A program made the position numbers and the translations under genes. A stretch of 64,000 nt of DNA from Alcanivorax sp. DSM 26293 (GTDB lineage Bacteria; Pseudomonadota; Gammaproteobacteria; Pseudomonadales; Alcanivoracaceae), in assembly GCF_900107995.1 (NCBI RefSeq), contig NZ_FNUM01000009.1, forward strand, positions 49,627 to 113,626, read 5' to 3'. This document shows positions 16,073-25,312 of this stretch, in pieces (positions within the stretch are counted from its first letter, which is position 1; each line of letters starts with the position of its first letter). A model generated the notes under the pieces. It saw nothing but the letters and a program-made list of their open reading frames with translations. It was not told the origin of the DNA and did no database searches.

Positions 16073-18940
16073 TGCCTTTCTATACGCCTGCGTATGCAGC
16101 AACTCCACCAGCTCCTTCTCCGGCACCGGGCGGCTGATCAGGTAGCCCTGGATGCTGTCGCAATGCATGTCGCGGAGGATGCTCAGGTGGGCGTCGGTTT
16201 CCACGCCTTCGGCGACTACGTTCATCTGCAGGCTGTGGGCCATGTCGATGATGGCGCGGGTGATGGCGGCGTCGTCCGGGCTCTTGTCCAGATCCATGAT
16301 GAAGGAGCGGTCGATCTTCAGGGTGTCCACCGGGAAACGCTTCAGGTAGCTCAGTGACGAGTAGCCGGTGCCGAAGTCGTCCAGGGCCAGTTCGATGCCG
16401 CGGGTCCGCAACTGCTGGAGCAGTTCGATGTTCTGCTCCATGTCTTCCATGATCAGGCTTTCGGTGAGTTCCAGTTCCAGCAGATGGGCCGGCAGTTCAG
16501 TGCTTTCCAGTACCCGGTCGACGATTTCCGCCACATTACCCTTGCGGAATTGATGGGCGGACAGGTTCACCGATACGCAGATATCGCCCAGCCCCTGTTT
16601 GTGCCACTGGTGGGCCTGACGGCAGGAGCGTTCCAGTACCAGTTCGCCGATGGCGGAGATCAGCCCGGTCTCCTCGGCCAGCGGAATGAAATCCGCCGGT
16701 GGCAGCAGGCCCATGGTGGGATGCTGCCAGCGTACCAGGGCTTCCACGGAGTTGATGCGGTTACTGGCCAGGTCCATTTTCGGTTGGTAATAGACCACGA
16801 ATTCGTTCTTGAAAATGGCCTTGCGCAGGCTGGTTTCCAGGGCCAGCTGTTCCACCGAGGCCACCCGCATGTTGCTGCGATAGAACTGGAAATTATTGCC
16901 GCCACTGCGCTTGGCCTGGTACACCGCCATATCCGCCTGGTTGATCATGCTCTGGGCTTCCTTGGCGGTGTCCGGGAACACGCTGATGCCGATGCTGGCG
17001 CCCAGCAGCAGTTCGTGGCCGTCGATCATGAAGGGCTTCTTCATGGCGTTGATCAGTTTCTGGCAGTGCTGGCTGATGGCGCCTTCACCACCGTGATTTT
17101 CCAGCAGCAGGGTAAATTCGTCGCCGCCCACCCGGGCAAGATTTTCTTCACCGCCGGCATGTTGGCCGATGCGCTCTGCGGCGGCCTTGAGCAGGCGGTC
17201 GCCGATTTCATGCCCCAGGGATTCGTTGATCGGTTTGAAACGGTCCAGGTCGATCATCAGCAGCGCCACCTTTTCCCGGTTCAGGCGTGCCAGGGTCAGG
17301 GACTTGTGCAGGTGTTCGCGGAACTGGGTGCGGTTGGCCAGGCCGGTGAGTCGGTCGTAGTTGGAAAGGAACTGCAGCTGTTGTTCGGTTTCCTTGCGGG
17401 CGGTCAGGTCGGACATCATACCCACATAACGGATCACCCGTTTCTGTTCATCGCGCACGGCGCTGACTTGCAGCCACTCCGGGAAGGGCTCGCCATTGCG
17501 GCGGGTTTCGTTGATCTCGCCTTCCCAGAAGCCGCTTTCATTCAGCGCAGCGGTAATCATCTTGTAGGTGTCGCTGTTGGCGGCGGTTTCATGGTGATCC
17601 AGCACCTGTTTGCCCAGCACCATGGATTCGCTGTAGCCGGTAATCTGTTCGAAGCGGGCATTCACCGCCAGGAAGCGGAACTTGTGGTCGAGAATGAAGA
17701 TGCCTTCCGGGGCATTGTCGAAAACGGTGGCGGACAGTCGCAGCTGCTCCTGGCTCTGGCGGTCTTCGGTGATGTCACGGCGGGTGCCGATCATGCGCAG
17801 GGCGCGGCCCTGGTCTGACCACTTCACCACCCGACCCTCGTCTTCGATCCAGCGCCAGCTGCCATCCGCATGGCGCAGGCGGTATACCGCATGATAACGG
17901 TCATTCTGCCCCTTGAAATGAGACACCATGGCGCGGCGAATGCGGGTCAGATCCTCCGGGTGGACCAGGGTTTCCAGGTCCCCGAAGAAGTTCTTGAAGT
18001 AGGCGCCGTCATAGCCCAGCAACCGGTCGAAATTGGTGTGGTAGTTGCGCCCGGTATCCAGCATCCAGTCCCACAGACCGATATTGCTGGCTTCCAGGGC
18101 CAGCTCCAGGCGCTCACTGGTGGCGGCCAGGGCCTGGTTGGTTTCCCCGAGCGCCCGGGTGCGTTCCTGCACCATGGATTCCAGTCGCTCGTTGGTTTCC
18201 TGCAGGCGCTGACGGGCTTCCTTGCGCTCGTAGATTTCCTGGGCCAGTTTCTCGTTGAGTGCTTCCGCGTCGCTGCGGGCCCGGTTCAGGTAGTCGATCA
18301 GCGAGCGGTTGCTGGCCTGCAGCATCATTGCCTGGTGGCCGGTCTGGTTGATGCGCCGGGCGGCGAACAGGAAGAACAGCCCCAGCAATGACATCAGCAG
18401 CATCAGCGATAGCTGGCCGTGCTCCTGGGTTTCCGACAACCGCAGCATGCCGGGCCCGAGCAGCATTAACAGGTACAGGAAGACGGTGGGGAAATGGCTG
18501 CTGTAGGCGGCCAGGGCCATGGTGCTCAGGCCCAGGCCCAGGCAGGCAATGGTGAGCTGGGCGGCCAGCATGTTGTCGGCGAACAGGGTGTCCAGCGGAT
18601 TGAACAGGTAACCGGCGGCACCCAGTATCAGCGGGGTGCTCAGGGCAATTACAGAGAGAATATGGCGGCAGTGGGGGGTGGCGAGATCGTTGCGCAGACG
18701 ACGATGGCACAGAGGCAGGGCGATCATCTTGGCGGTTTGCACGGTCGCCAGGATTCCCAGCCAGGTCAGCAGGTTTTGCCGGGAAACCGGCGTGTCCCAG
18801 TAGGCCCACACCAGGGTAATGGCGCTGGCGACTTCCAGCAAAATCAGTACCGCAATGCCACTCAGTAACAATTGGCACTGTTCAGTGACCACGCCATTGA
18901 ACGGCGGAGCGGTTCGGGTTTGCGGAGACTGCGAAGACAC
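16061..18940 (-). CDS. Membrane sensor with PAS, GGDEF and EAL domains (c-di-GMP turnover)
   Basis: 959 residues. About five transmembrane helices occupy residues 25-205, then a coiled coil (RARSDAEALNEKLAQ onward), two PAS/PAC domains (about 270-520), GGDEF (about 530-690) and EAL (about 700-950). The GGDEF motif is intact at 605-609 and preceded by ARVG. EAL is intact at 733-735 (SVEALVRWQHP), and DDFGTGYSSLSYLK and KIDRSFI are present. Both cyclase and phosphodiesterase activities are therefore possible. The start is GTG at 18940 with only a weak AAGG nearby. Divergent from uvrD, convergent with the unrecognised gene at 14926. Confidence 0.93.
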   Translation of the reverse strand: MSSQSPQTRTAPPFNGVVTEQCQLLLSGIAVLILLEVASAITLVWAYWDTPVSRQNLLTWLGILATVQTAKMIALPLCHRRLRNDLATPHCRHILSVIALSTPLILGAAGYLFNPLDTLFADNMLAAQLTIACLGLGLSTMALAAYSSHFPTVFLYLLMLLGPGMLRLSETQEHGQLSLMLLMSLLGLFFLFAARRINQTGHQAMMLQASNRSLIDYLNRARSDAEALNEKLAQEIYERKEARQRLQETNERLESMVQERTRALGETNQALAATSERLELALEASNIGLWDWMLDTGRNYHTNFDRLLGYDGAYFKNFFGDLETLVHPEDLTRIRRAMVSHFKGQNDRYHAVYRLRHADGSWRWIEDEGRVVKWSDQGRALRMIGTRRDITEDRQSQEQLRLSATVFDNAPEGIFILDHKFRFLAVNARFEQITGYSESMVLGKQVLDHHETAANSDTYKMITAALNESGFWEGEINETRRNGEPFPEWLQVSAVRDEQKRVIRYVGMMSDLTARKETEQQLQFLSNYDRLTGLANRTQFREHLHKSLTLARLNREKVALLMIDLDRFKPINESLGHEIGDRLLKAAAERIGQHAGGEENLARVGGDEFTLLLENHGGEGAISQHCQKLINAMKKPFMIDGHELLLGASIGISVFPDTAKEAQSMINQADMAVYQAKRSGGNNFQFYRSNMRVASVEQLALETSLRKAIFKNEFVVYYQPKMDLASNRINSVEALVRWQHPTMGLLPPADFIPLAEETGLISAIGELVLERSCRQAHQWHKQGLGDICVSVNLSAHQFRKGNVAEIVDRVLESTELPAHLLELELTESLIMEDMEQNIELLQQLRTRGIELALDDFGTGYSSLSYLKRFPVDTLKIDRSFIMDLDKSPDDAAITRAIIDMAHSLQMNVVAEGVETDAHLSILRDMHCDSIQGYLISRPVPEKELVELLHTQAYRKAIDN

Positions 18941-19117
18941 CTTGATTATTATCCTCTGGCGTGTAGCCGAGTGTTTTTGTTTTCCAGTTTACCTATCGGC
19001 GCAGACAAGGGAAACCGCGATCTCGCTATCCATAGTGGCGTATTGCCATGCTGTCAGGGGCCACGGATGCGCCAGGCAGGCATCGCGCCAGCGGACATTC
19101 TGCTAAACTCCCGCGCC

Positions 19118-21280
19118 ATGGATGACGTAACTTCCCTTATTGATGGCCTGAACCCGGCCCAGCGCGATGCGGTGGCTGCCGATGACCGACATTTACTGGT
19201 GCTGGCCGGTGCCGGCTCGGGCAAGACCCGGGTGCTGGTGCATCGCATCGCCTGGCAGATTGCCACCGAGCAGGCCTCGCCGTTCGGGATTCTGGCGGTG
19301 ACCTTTACCAACAAGGCCGCTGCCGAGATGCGGGGCCGTATCGAGCAGTTGCTGGACATGTCCGCCGATGGCATGTGGGTGGGGACCTTCCACAGCATTG
19401 CCCACCGTCTGCTGCGGGCCCACTGGCAGGAGGCGAACCTTCCCCAGGGTTTCCAGATCATTGATGCCGACGACCAGATTCGTCTGATCAAGCGTGTGAT
19501 CAAGGAGCTGGGGCTGGATGAACAGCGCTGGCCGGCCCGCCAGGCCACCTGGTTTATCAACGGCCAGAAGGACGAAGGCCTGCGCGCCAAACACATGGAC
19601 GCCAATGGCGATCTGTTCGTGCAGACCATGCAGAAGATCTACTTCAGCTATGAAGAGGCCTGCGAGCGTAGTGGCCTGGTGGACTTCAACGAAATGCTGT
19701 TGCGGGTGCTCGAACTGTTCCGCGACAACGACGACCTGCGCGGTCACTATCAGCGTCGCTTCCGCCACATCCTGGTGGACGAGTTCCAGGATACCAACAG
19801 CATCCAGTACGCCTGGCTGCGGTTGCTGGCCAACGACGATAACGCCGTCACCATCGTCGGCGATGATGACCAGTCCATCTATGGCTGGCGCGGCGCCAAG
19901 ATCGAGAACATCCACAAATTCAGCCGCGATTTCCCGGATACCCGCACCATCCGCCTGGAGCAGAACTACCGCTCCACCGGCACTATCCTGAAAGCCGCCA
20001 ACGCGGTGATCAGTCACAACAGTGACCGGCTCGGCAAGGAACTGTGGACCGAAGGCAGCGATGGCGACCCGATCCGTCTCTATGCCGGCTTCAACGAAGT
20101 GGACGAAGCCCGTTTTATCGCCGGGCGGGTGGAAAAGCTGTTCCAGGAAGGGACCGCGCGGCGGGAAATGGCGGTGCTGTATCGCTCCAATGCCCAGTCC
20201 CGGGTACTGGAAGAAGCCTTCCTGCAGGCGGGTATTCCCTACCGCATCTATGGCGGCCAGCGCTTCTTCGAACGGGCGGAGATCAAGAACGCCCTGGCCT
20301 ACCTGCGCCTGATCAGCCATCGGGATGCGGATGCCGCTTTCGAGCGGGTGGTGAACACCCCCACCCGGGGCATCGGCAACAAGACCCTGGAAAGCCTGCG
20401 CGAGCTGGCGCGCCAGCGCGGCGTGTCCCTGTGGGCTGCGGCCCAGGCACTGATCAGTGAGCAGTTACTTACCGCCCGGGCCACCAATGCGCTGGCGGTA
20501 TTCCTGAATCTGGTGGTGCAGCTGGAGCAGCAGTGTGACGGTCTGTCGCTGGCGGAAACCACCGAACACGTGATCGAGGCCAGCGGTCTGGTGGCATTCC
20601 ACGGTAAAGAGAAGGGCGAAAAGGGCCAGCAACGGCTGGAAAACCTGCGCGAGCTGGTCTCTGCCACGCGCGAGTTCGGTGACGAGGACGAAGACTCCGA
20701 ACTGGACAGCCTCACCGCCTTTCTGGACCACGCCGCTCTGGAATCCGGCGAAGGCCAGGCCGATGCCCACGAGGACGCGGTGCAGATGATGACCCTGCAT
20801 TCCGCCAAGGGGCTGGAATTCCCGGTGGTATTCATCACTGGCATGGAGGAGGGCCTGTTCCCCCATCAGATGTCCAGTGAGGAGCCCGGGCGGCTGGCCG
20901 AGGAACGCCGCCTCTGTTACGTGGGCCTGACCCGTGCCATGCGCGAACTGTATCTGACCCATGCGGAAAGCCGGCGCCTTTACGGCAACGAAAACTACAA
21001 CCCGCCCAGCCGCTTCCTGCGCGAGATCCCTGCCGAATCCCTGGAAGAGATCCGCGCCCGTGCCGGATTCAGCCGGCCCGTTGGCGGGGCGGCACGGCCG
21101 ATTCGGGAAACCGAGTCCAATGGTATCGATCTGGGCGCGCGGGTGTTGCACCCGAAATTCGGCGAGGGCACCGTATTGCATTTCGAAGGGCAGGGGCCCA
21201 ATGCGCGCCTGCAGATCAACTTCGACGGTGCCGGCACCAAGTGGTTGGTCAGCCAGTACGCGCGGCTGGAAGTGATTTGA
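19118..21280 (+). CDS. uvrD: DNA helicase II UvrD
   Basis: 720 residues from the ATG at 19118, the same length as the E. coli enzyme; the open frame runs further upstream but that part is not helicase. SF1A motifs in order: AGAGSGKTRVLVH (Walker A), FTNKAAAEM (Ia), LVDEFQDTN (Walker B), GDDDQSIYGWRGA (III), QNYRSTGTI (IV), TLHSAKGLEFPVVF (V) and YVGLTRAM (VI). A 3'-5' helicase unwinding DNA in nucleotide excision repair and methyl-directed mismatch repair. A Tudor-like C-terminal segment (HPKFGEGTVLHFEG) is retained. No convincing LexA box seen upstream. Confidence 0.97.
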   Translation: MDDVTSLIDGLNPAQRDAVAADDRHLLVLAGAGSGKTRVLVHRIAWQIATEQASPFGILAVTFTNKAAAEMRGRIEQLLDMSADGMWVGTFHSIAHRLLRAHWQEANLPQGFQIIDADDQIRLIKRVIKELGLDEQRWPARQATWFINGQKDEGLRAKHMDANGDLFVQTMQKIYFSYEEACERSGLVDFNEMLLRVLELFRDNDDLRGHYQRRFRHILVDEFQDTNSIQYAWLRLLANDDNAVTIVGDDDQSIYGWRGAKIENIHKFSRDFPDTRTIRLEQNYRSTGTILKAANAVISHNSDRLGKELWTEGSDGDPIRLYAGFNEVDEARFIAGRVEKLFQEGTARREMAVLYRSNAQSRVLEEAFLQAGIPYRIYGGQRFFERAEIKNALAYLRLISHRDADAAFERVVNTPTRGIGNKTLESLRELARQRGVSLWAAAQALISEQLLTARATNALAVFLNLVVQLEQQCDGLSLAETTEHVIEASGLVAFHGKEKGEKGQQRLENLRELVSATREFGDEDEDSELDSLTAFLDHAALESGEGQADAHEDAVQMMTLHSAKGLEFPVVFITGMEEGLFPHQMSSEEPGRLAEERRLCYVGLTRAMRELYLTHAESRRLYGNENYNPPSRFLREIPAESLEEIRARAGFSRPVGGAARPIRETESNGIDLGARVLHPKFGEGTVLHFEGQGPNARLQINFDGAGTKWLVSQYARLEVI

Positions 21281-21367
21281 AGACAGACTGACGTCGGACC
21301 CCGTCCGGCCCGTCGACAAGAACAATCGGGCGGCTGTTCCCGGCTGCCAAATGATGGAGGATAACCC

Positions 21368-22516
21368 TTGGATCGTCGCAAATTCGTGTCCGCCCTCGGT
21401 CTGGGGCTGGGTGGCCTGGCATTGGCCGGTTGTGAAAAGAAAGACTGTCCGCCCACCGAGAGTGGCGTGGCGGCTGCGCCGGAAGCGGAAAAAAAAGCAC
21501 CGGTACAGCAGACCTATGAATGGACGATGGTGACCACCTGGCCGAAGAACTATCCGGGCCTGGGTGTCGGTGCCAACCGGTTTGCTAAGCGCGTGGAAGA
21601 GATGTCCGCCGGGCGCATCAAGATCAAGGTGTACGGTGCCAAGGAGCTGGTGCCGGCTTTCGAGGTGTTCGATGCGGTCCGCCAGGGAAGCGCCGAGATG
21701 GGACACGGCGCCGCCTATTACTGGAAAGGCAAGCACCCGGCCACGCCGTTCTTCACTGCCGTGCCCTTCGGGCTCACCGCCCAGGAAATGAATGGCTGGT
21801 TGCACCATGGCGGCGGGCAAAAGCTGTGGGATGATCTGTATGCCCAGTTCAACCTGAAGCCGTTTGCCTGTGGCAACACCGGCACCCAGATGGCCGGCTG
21901 GTTCAACAAGGAAATCAACAGCGTGGAGGACCTGCAAGGTCTGAAGATGCGTATGCCGGGGCTGGCCGGTGAGGTGCTGGGCAAGGTGGGCGCCACGCCG
22001 GTACAGCTGCCTGGCGCCGAGGTATTCACCTCCATGCAAACCGGCGCCATCGATGCGGCGGACTGGGTGGGGCCGTACAACGACCGCTCCTTCGGTCTGC
22101 AACGGGTCGCCGAGTACTACTACTATCCGGGCTGGCAGGAACCGGGTCCGACCCTGGAGCTGACCATCAACAAGCAAGTCTGGGACAGCCTGCCCGCGGA
22201 CCTGCAGGCGATCATCCGCTACGCCGCCCAGTCGGAAAACCAGGACATGCTCGACGAGTACACCGCCCAGAACAATGCGGCCCTCCAGGAGCTGGTCAAC
22301 AAGCACGGGGTGAAACTGCGCCGGTTGCCGGACGATGTCCTCAAGGCCCTGAAGGAGGCCAGCGACGAGGTGATCGAAGCCCTGGTGGCCGACAACAGCG
22401 AAGCCCGCAAGGTGTACGAGTCCTACCGCAAATTCCGTGACGAATCGGTGGAATACATGGCGGTGGCGGAGCAGTCGTATATGAACGTGCGTAGTCAGTT
22501 GACAGTGGACAGTTGA
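21368..22516 (+). CDS. TRAP transporter substrate-binding protein (DctP family)
   Basis: 382 residues starting at TTG 21368, with ATGGAGG 7 bases upstream. The leader DRRKFVSALGLGLGGLALAGC combines a twin-arginine motif (RRKFV) with a lipobox (LAGC), so the protein is probably Tat-exported and then lipidated in the periplasm. The mature part is a DctP fold: VTTWPKNYPGLGVGANRFA, an Arg-containing substrate region (GLKMRMPGLAGEV) and the GAIDAADWVGP loop, resembling TakP-type 2-oxoacid binders. It is not in an operon with the dctQM genes at 23119-25034, which are on the other strand. The final residues SQLTVDS are encoded by the heptad repeat that follows. Confidence 0.9.
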   Translation: MDRRKFVSALGLGLGGLALAGCEKKDCPPTESGVAAAPEAEKKAPVQQTYEWTMVTTWPKNYPGLGVGANRFAKRVEEMSAGRIKIKVYGAKELVPAFEVFDAVRQGSAEMGHGAAYYWKGKHPATPFFTAVPFGLTAQEMNGWLHHGGGQKLWDDLYAQFNLKPFACGNTGTQMAGWFNKEINSVEDLQGLKMRMPGLAGEVLGKVGATPVQLPGAEVFTSMQTGAIDAADWVGPYNDRSFGLQRVAEYYYYPGWQEPGPTLELTINKQVWDSLPADLQAIIRYAAQSENQDMLDEYTAQNNAALQELVNKHGVKLRRLPDDVLKALKEASDEVIEALVADNSEARKVYESYRKFRDESVEYMAVAEQSYMNVRSQLTVDS

Positions 22517-22656
22517 TAGTTGACAGCTCGCGGTCAGAGCTTGGTTTGTCTGCAGTGCAATGAGGCCGCGCCCAAAGTTTGGGCGCGGCCTCATTGCTTG
22601 TGAAACCTGCTACGGGTTCCCGCGAGCTGTCAATTGTCCACTATCAACTGTCAACT
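22499..22656. repeat. Composite element: inverted TTGACAG heptads around a terminator hairpin
   Basis: Left arm TTGACAG, TGGACAG, TTGATAG, TTGACAG, CTCGCGG; right arm (22620-22656) the same heptads inverted. Centre hairpin 22557-22597 with stem GCAATGAGGCCGCGCCCA. The flanking convergent genes stop at 22516 and 22655, inside the arms. Confidence 0.92.
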
Positions 22657-23050
22657 AATCCCTTGGCACCGCCCGGGTCCGGCCGGTGTCATCAATGGCC
22701 ACGAAGGTGAAGTGCCCTTCGGTCACTTTCGACAGGGTGCCGGTGTCTTCCCGAATCCACACTTCCACCAGAATCTGCATGGAGCTGCGCCCCACGTCTT
22801 GCAGCTGGGTGTAGCAGCTCACCACCGCCCCAATGGGAACCGGGCGCAGGAAGGCCATGGAGTCGATGGCCACGGTGGCCACGCGGCCACGGGCTTTCTT
22901 GCGGGCGGTGACAGCACCGGCCAGATCCATCTGAGAAACCAGCCAGCCACCAAAGATATCGCCATTCCAGTTGGCGCTTTGCGGCATGGCAATGGTCTGG
23001 ATGGCCAGTGTGCCGATGGGCTGGGGTATGTCGTCGGTGTTATCGGTCAT
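22655..23050 (-). CDS. Acyl-CoA thioesterase, YciA-type hotdog protein
   Basis: 131 residues, the size of E. coli YciA (132). NWNGDIFGGWLVSQMDLAG is the family signature, including the catalytic Asp of GDIFGGW, and SMAFLRPVPIGAVVSCY is the usual second conserved block. It hydrolyses acyl-CoA in the cytosol, often broad in chain length. ATG start at 23050; 68 bases downstream of the dctM stop on the same strand, so possibly the third gene of a dctQ-dctM-thioesterase unit. The stop codon lies in the TTGACAG heptad arm. Confidence 0.92.
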   Translation of the reverse strand: MTDNTDDIPQPIGTLAIQTIAMPQSANWNGDIFGGWLVSQMDLAGAVTARKKARGRVATVAIDSMAFLRPVPIGAVVSCYTQLQDVGRSSMQILVEVWIREDTGTLSKVTEGHFTFVAIDDTGRTRAVPRD

Positions 23051-23118
23051 GTTTGTTATCCGTAATATTTTGAGCCGGTGTTAAAGGAGAGGCTTTACAC
23101 CGCCGTGCGGTAGTGCAT

Positions 23119-24492
23119 TTACCCGTACAGTTGATCAGGGAGCCAGGTGGCCAGTTCCGGGAACAGCGCCAGTATACCCAGCATCAGCAACTGGATAATG
23201 ATAAACGGTATCACGCCCTGGTAAATCTGCGCGGTTTTCACCTCTGGCGGCGCCACGCCGCGCAGGTAGAACAGGGCGAACCCGAAGGGTGGGGTCAGAA
23301 AGCTGGTTTGCAAGTTCAGGGCGATCATTACCCCCAGCCACACCGGGTCCAGCCCCATGGCCAGCAATACCGGACCGACAATGGGCACCACCACAAAGGT
23401 AATCTCGATAAAGTCGAGGATAAAGCCGAGCAGGAAGATCAGCAGCATCACCAGCAGGGTGGCGCCGATCACGCCGCCGGGCAGGCTCTCGAACAGGGCC
23501 TGGACCGCCTCTTCACCGCCGAAACCGCGAAACACCAGAGAAAACAGGCTGGCACCGATCAGGATCATGAATACCATGGCGGTGACCCGGCTGGTGGCGC
23601 GTACCACCTGACCGAGAATCTGCCGGTTCAGGTGCCGGTTGCCGGCGGCCAGCAACAGGGCGCCGAAGGCCCCAACGCCGGCGGCCTCGGTGGGTGTGGC
23701 CTTGCCGGTGAGGATGGAGCCCAATACAGCGGCAATCAACAGCAGCGGCGGAATCAGGCCTGCCAGCAGCGGGCGCCAGCCGCGGGGCGCCCCGTCATCG
23801 GCCTGAAATGCCGGCGCCCACTGGGGTTTCAACAGGCTGATGGTGACCACATACAACAGATACAGCCCCACCAGAATCAGGCCGGGGATCAGCGCGCCGA
23901 CAAACAGATCGCCCACCGAGACCGTATCCAGGGACCACAGCCCCTGTTTGAGCTGGGCTTCCTGATAGGCATTGGCCAGCACATCGCCCAGCAGCACCAG
24001 CGCGATGGAGGGCGGGATGATCTGGCCCAGGGTGCCGGTGGCACAGATCAGGCCGGTGGAGAGTTGGGGTTGATAGCCCTGACGGAGCATGGTGGGCAGC
24101 GACAGCAGTCCCATGGTGACCACGGTGGCGCCGACGATGCCGGTGCTGGCGGCCAGCAAGGCGCCCACCAGAATGATGGCCACGCCCATGCCACCGGGAA
24201 GGCCGCCGAACAGCTGCCCCATGCTGGCCAGCAGTTTTTCCGCCACCCGGGATTTCTCCAGCATCACCCCCATGAACACGAACAGGGGCACCGCCATCAG
24301 GGTGGTGTTATCAATGATGCCGAACAGCCGGTTGGGAACAAAGGTCAGGTCCGCCGGGCTGAAGGTGCCGGTCACCATGCCGGCCGCAGCGAACAGCAGG
24401 GCGGTGCCGCCCAACACAAAGGCCACCGGGTAGCCGCTGAGCAGCACCAGGCACACCACCACAAACATCAGCAGGGGAATCCATTCCATCAC
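23119..24492 (-). CDS. dctM: TRAP transporter large permease subunit DctM
   Basis: 457 residues, very hydrophobic with about 12-13 predicted helices, as in the DctM/TRAP large subunit family. Typical elements are GYPVAFVLGGTALLF at the N-terminus, TASTGIVGATVVTMG-like AASTGIVGATVVTMGLL, and GTLGQIIPPSIALVLLG. It forms the sodium-driven translocation pathway together with DctQ. The ATG overlaps the dctQ stop by 4 bases (ATGA), indicating coupling. The cognate binding protein is probably the DctP at 21368, although it is on the opposite strand. Confidence 0.94.
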   Translation of the reverse strand: MMEWIPLLMFVVVCLVLLSGYPVAFVLGGTALLFAAAGMVTGTFSPADLTFVPNRLFGIIDNTTLMAVPLFVFMGVMLEKSRVAEKLLASMGQLFGGLPGGMGVAIILVGALLAASTGIVGATVVTMGLLSLPTMLRQGYQPQLSTGLICATGTLGQIIPPSIALVLLGDVLANAYQEAQLKQGLWSLDTVSVGDLFVGALIPGLILVGLYLLYVVTISLLKPQWAPAFQADDGAPRGWRPLLAGLIPPLLLIAAVLGSILTGKATPTEAAGVGAFGALLLAAGNRHLNRQILGQVVRATSRVTAMVFMILIGASLFSLVFRGFGGEEAVQALFESLPGGVIGATLLVMLLIFLLGFILDFIEITFVVVPIVGPVLLAMGLDPVWLGVMIALNLQTSFLTPPFGFALFYLRGVAPPEVKTAQIYQGVIPFIIIQLLMLGILALFPELATWLPDQLYG

Positions 24493-25034
24493 AGGCCCTC
24501 CCCGGGGTGATCCTGGGGAGCGGGCAGGGCGGCCCCCAGCAGGGTCAGGCTGTGACGCAACAGCTCCGCCAGGGCCTGCACGGTGAGCAGGGCGGGCAGG
24601 ATCAGCAGCAGGGTTTTCAGCAGATACACAAAGGGCAGGCCGCCATTGGCGGAGGCTTCCTGCTCGCGCCAGCTACTGGCCACATAGTCCAGCGACAGCC
24701 AGAAAAGGGCCCCGCAAACCGGCAACAACAGAAACAGGGTGCCCAGCACATTCACCCAGGCACGCCCCCGGGGGCTGAAACGCTGGTAGAGCACATCCAC
24801 CCGTACATGCTCGTCCTCGGCAAGAGTATAGGCAATTCCCAGCATAAACAGACTGCCATGCAGGTAGGTGAGCGATTCCTGCAGGGCGATATTGCCGATC
24901 CCGAAGCCGTAACGGAGCACCACCACCAGCACCATGCCCAGTACCAATAACAGGGCGAGCCAGGCGCTGCCGCGGCCCACCCGGGTAGTAAACCCGGTCA
25001 AGCGTTGCTGCCAGCGAAATAGTTGTTGTGTCAT
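24489..25034 (-). CDS. dctQ: TRAP transporter small permease subunit DctQ
   Basis: 181 residues with four hydrophobic helices (WLALLLVLGMVLVVVLRY, then GSLFMLGIAYTLAED, VLGTLFLLLPVCGALFWL and LLKTLLLILPALLTVQAL). EDEHVRVDVLYQRFSPRG after helix 2 is the DctQ family motif. It is the small membrane partner of DctM, which overlaps its stop by 4 bases. First gene of the minus-strand unit; promoter region 25035-25170 is shared back to back with pstS. Confidence 0.92.
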   Translation of the reverse strand: MTQQLFRWQQRLTGFTTRVGRGSAWLALLLVLGMVLVVVLRYGFGIGNIALQESLTYLHGSLFMLGIAYTLAEDEHVRVDVLYQRFSPRGRAWVNVLGTLFLLLPVCGALFWLSLDYVASSWREQEASANGGLPFVYLLKTLLLILPALLTVQALAELLRHSLTLLGAALPAPQDHPGEGL

Positions 25035-25173
25035 AAATAGCCTATGTGACCCCCCGGGCCCGGTTGCAGGCCGGGGAATACCGAGAAAGCGGGCATTATA
25101 CGGGGCCTGTGGGGCAGGGCCAGCCCGTGGCGGTGACCGGGAAGATTTCCCGGATCACAGTGGGGCCATCTTC

Positions 25174-25191
25174 CTGTAATGTTGTTGTCAC
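25174..25191 (+). promoter_or_regulatory. Candidate Pho box upstream of pstS
   Basis: CTGTAAT and TTGTCAC are two 7-bp half-sites 11 bp apart, start to start, close to the PhoB consensus (CTGTCAT-N4-CTGTCAT). A plausible -10 (TAGCAT, 25202-25207) follows at the usual distance. It would place the pst operon under phosphate-starvation control. Confidence 0.65.
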
Positions 25192-25312
25192 AAACCCTCT
25201 CTAGCATGCGCGGTGCTGAAACATGAACTGGTTTGCAACGATTGCAAGAACAAAACCGGGGTGGGGTCGTTACCTGACAAGCGCCGGTGCCATGTAACTA
25301 GGAGGCTTAACC

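Noticed and set aside
18941..19117. LexA box upstream of uvrD
   Set aside because: No CTG-N10-CAG word with adequate flanks was found.
18872..19117. N-terminal extension of UvrD
   Set aside because: The frame is open but overlaps the sensor gene start and lacks helicase similarity; ATG 19118 gives the standard 720-residue protein.
20465..22594. 709-residue minus-strand frame across uvrD and dctP
   Set aside because: Spans two real genes on the other strand and has no recognisable domain; GC-rich shadow.
23113..24510. 465-residue plus-strand frame opposite dctM
   Set aside because: Gln/Gly-rich shadow of a highly hydrophobic gene.
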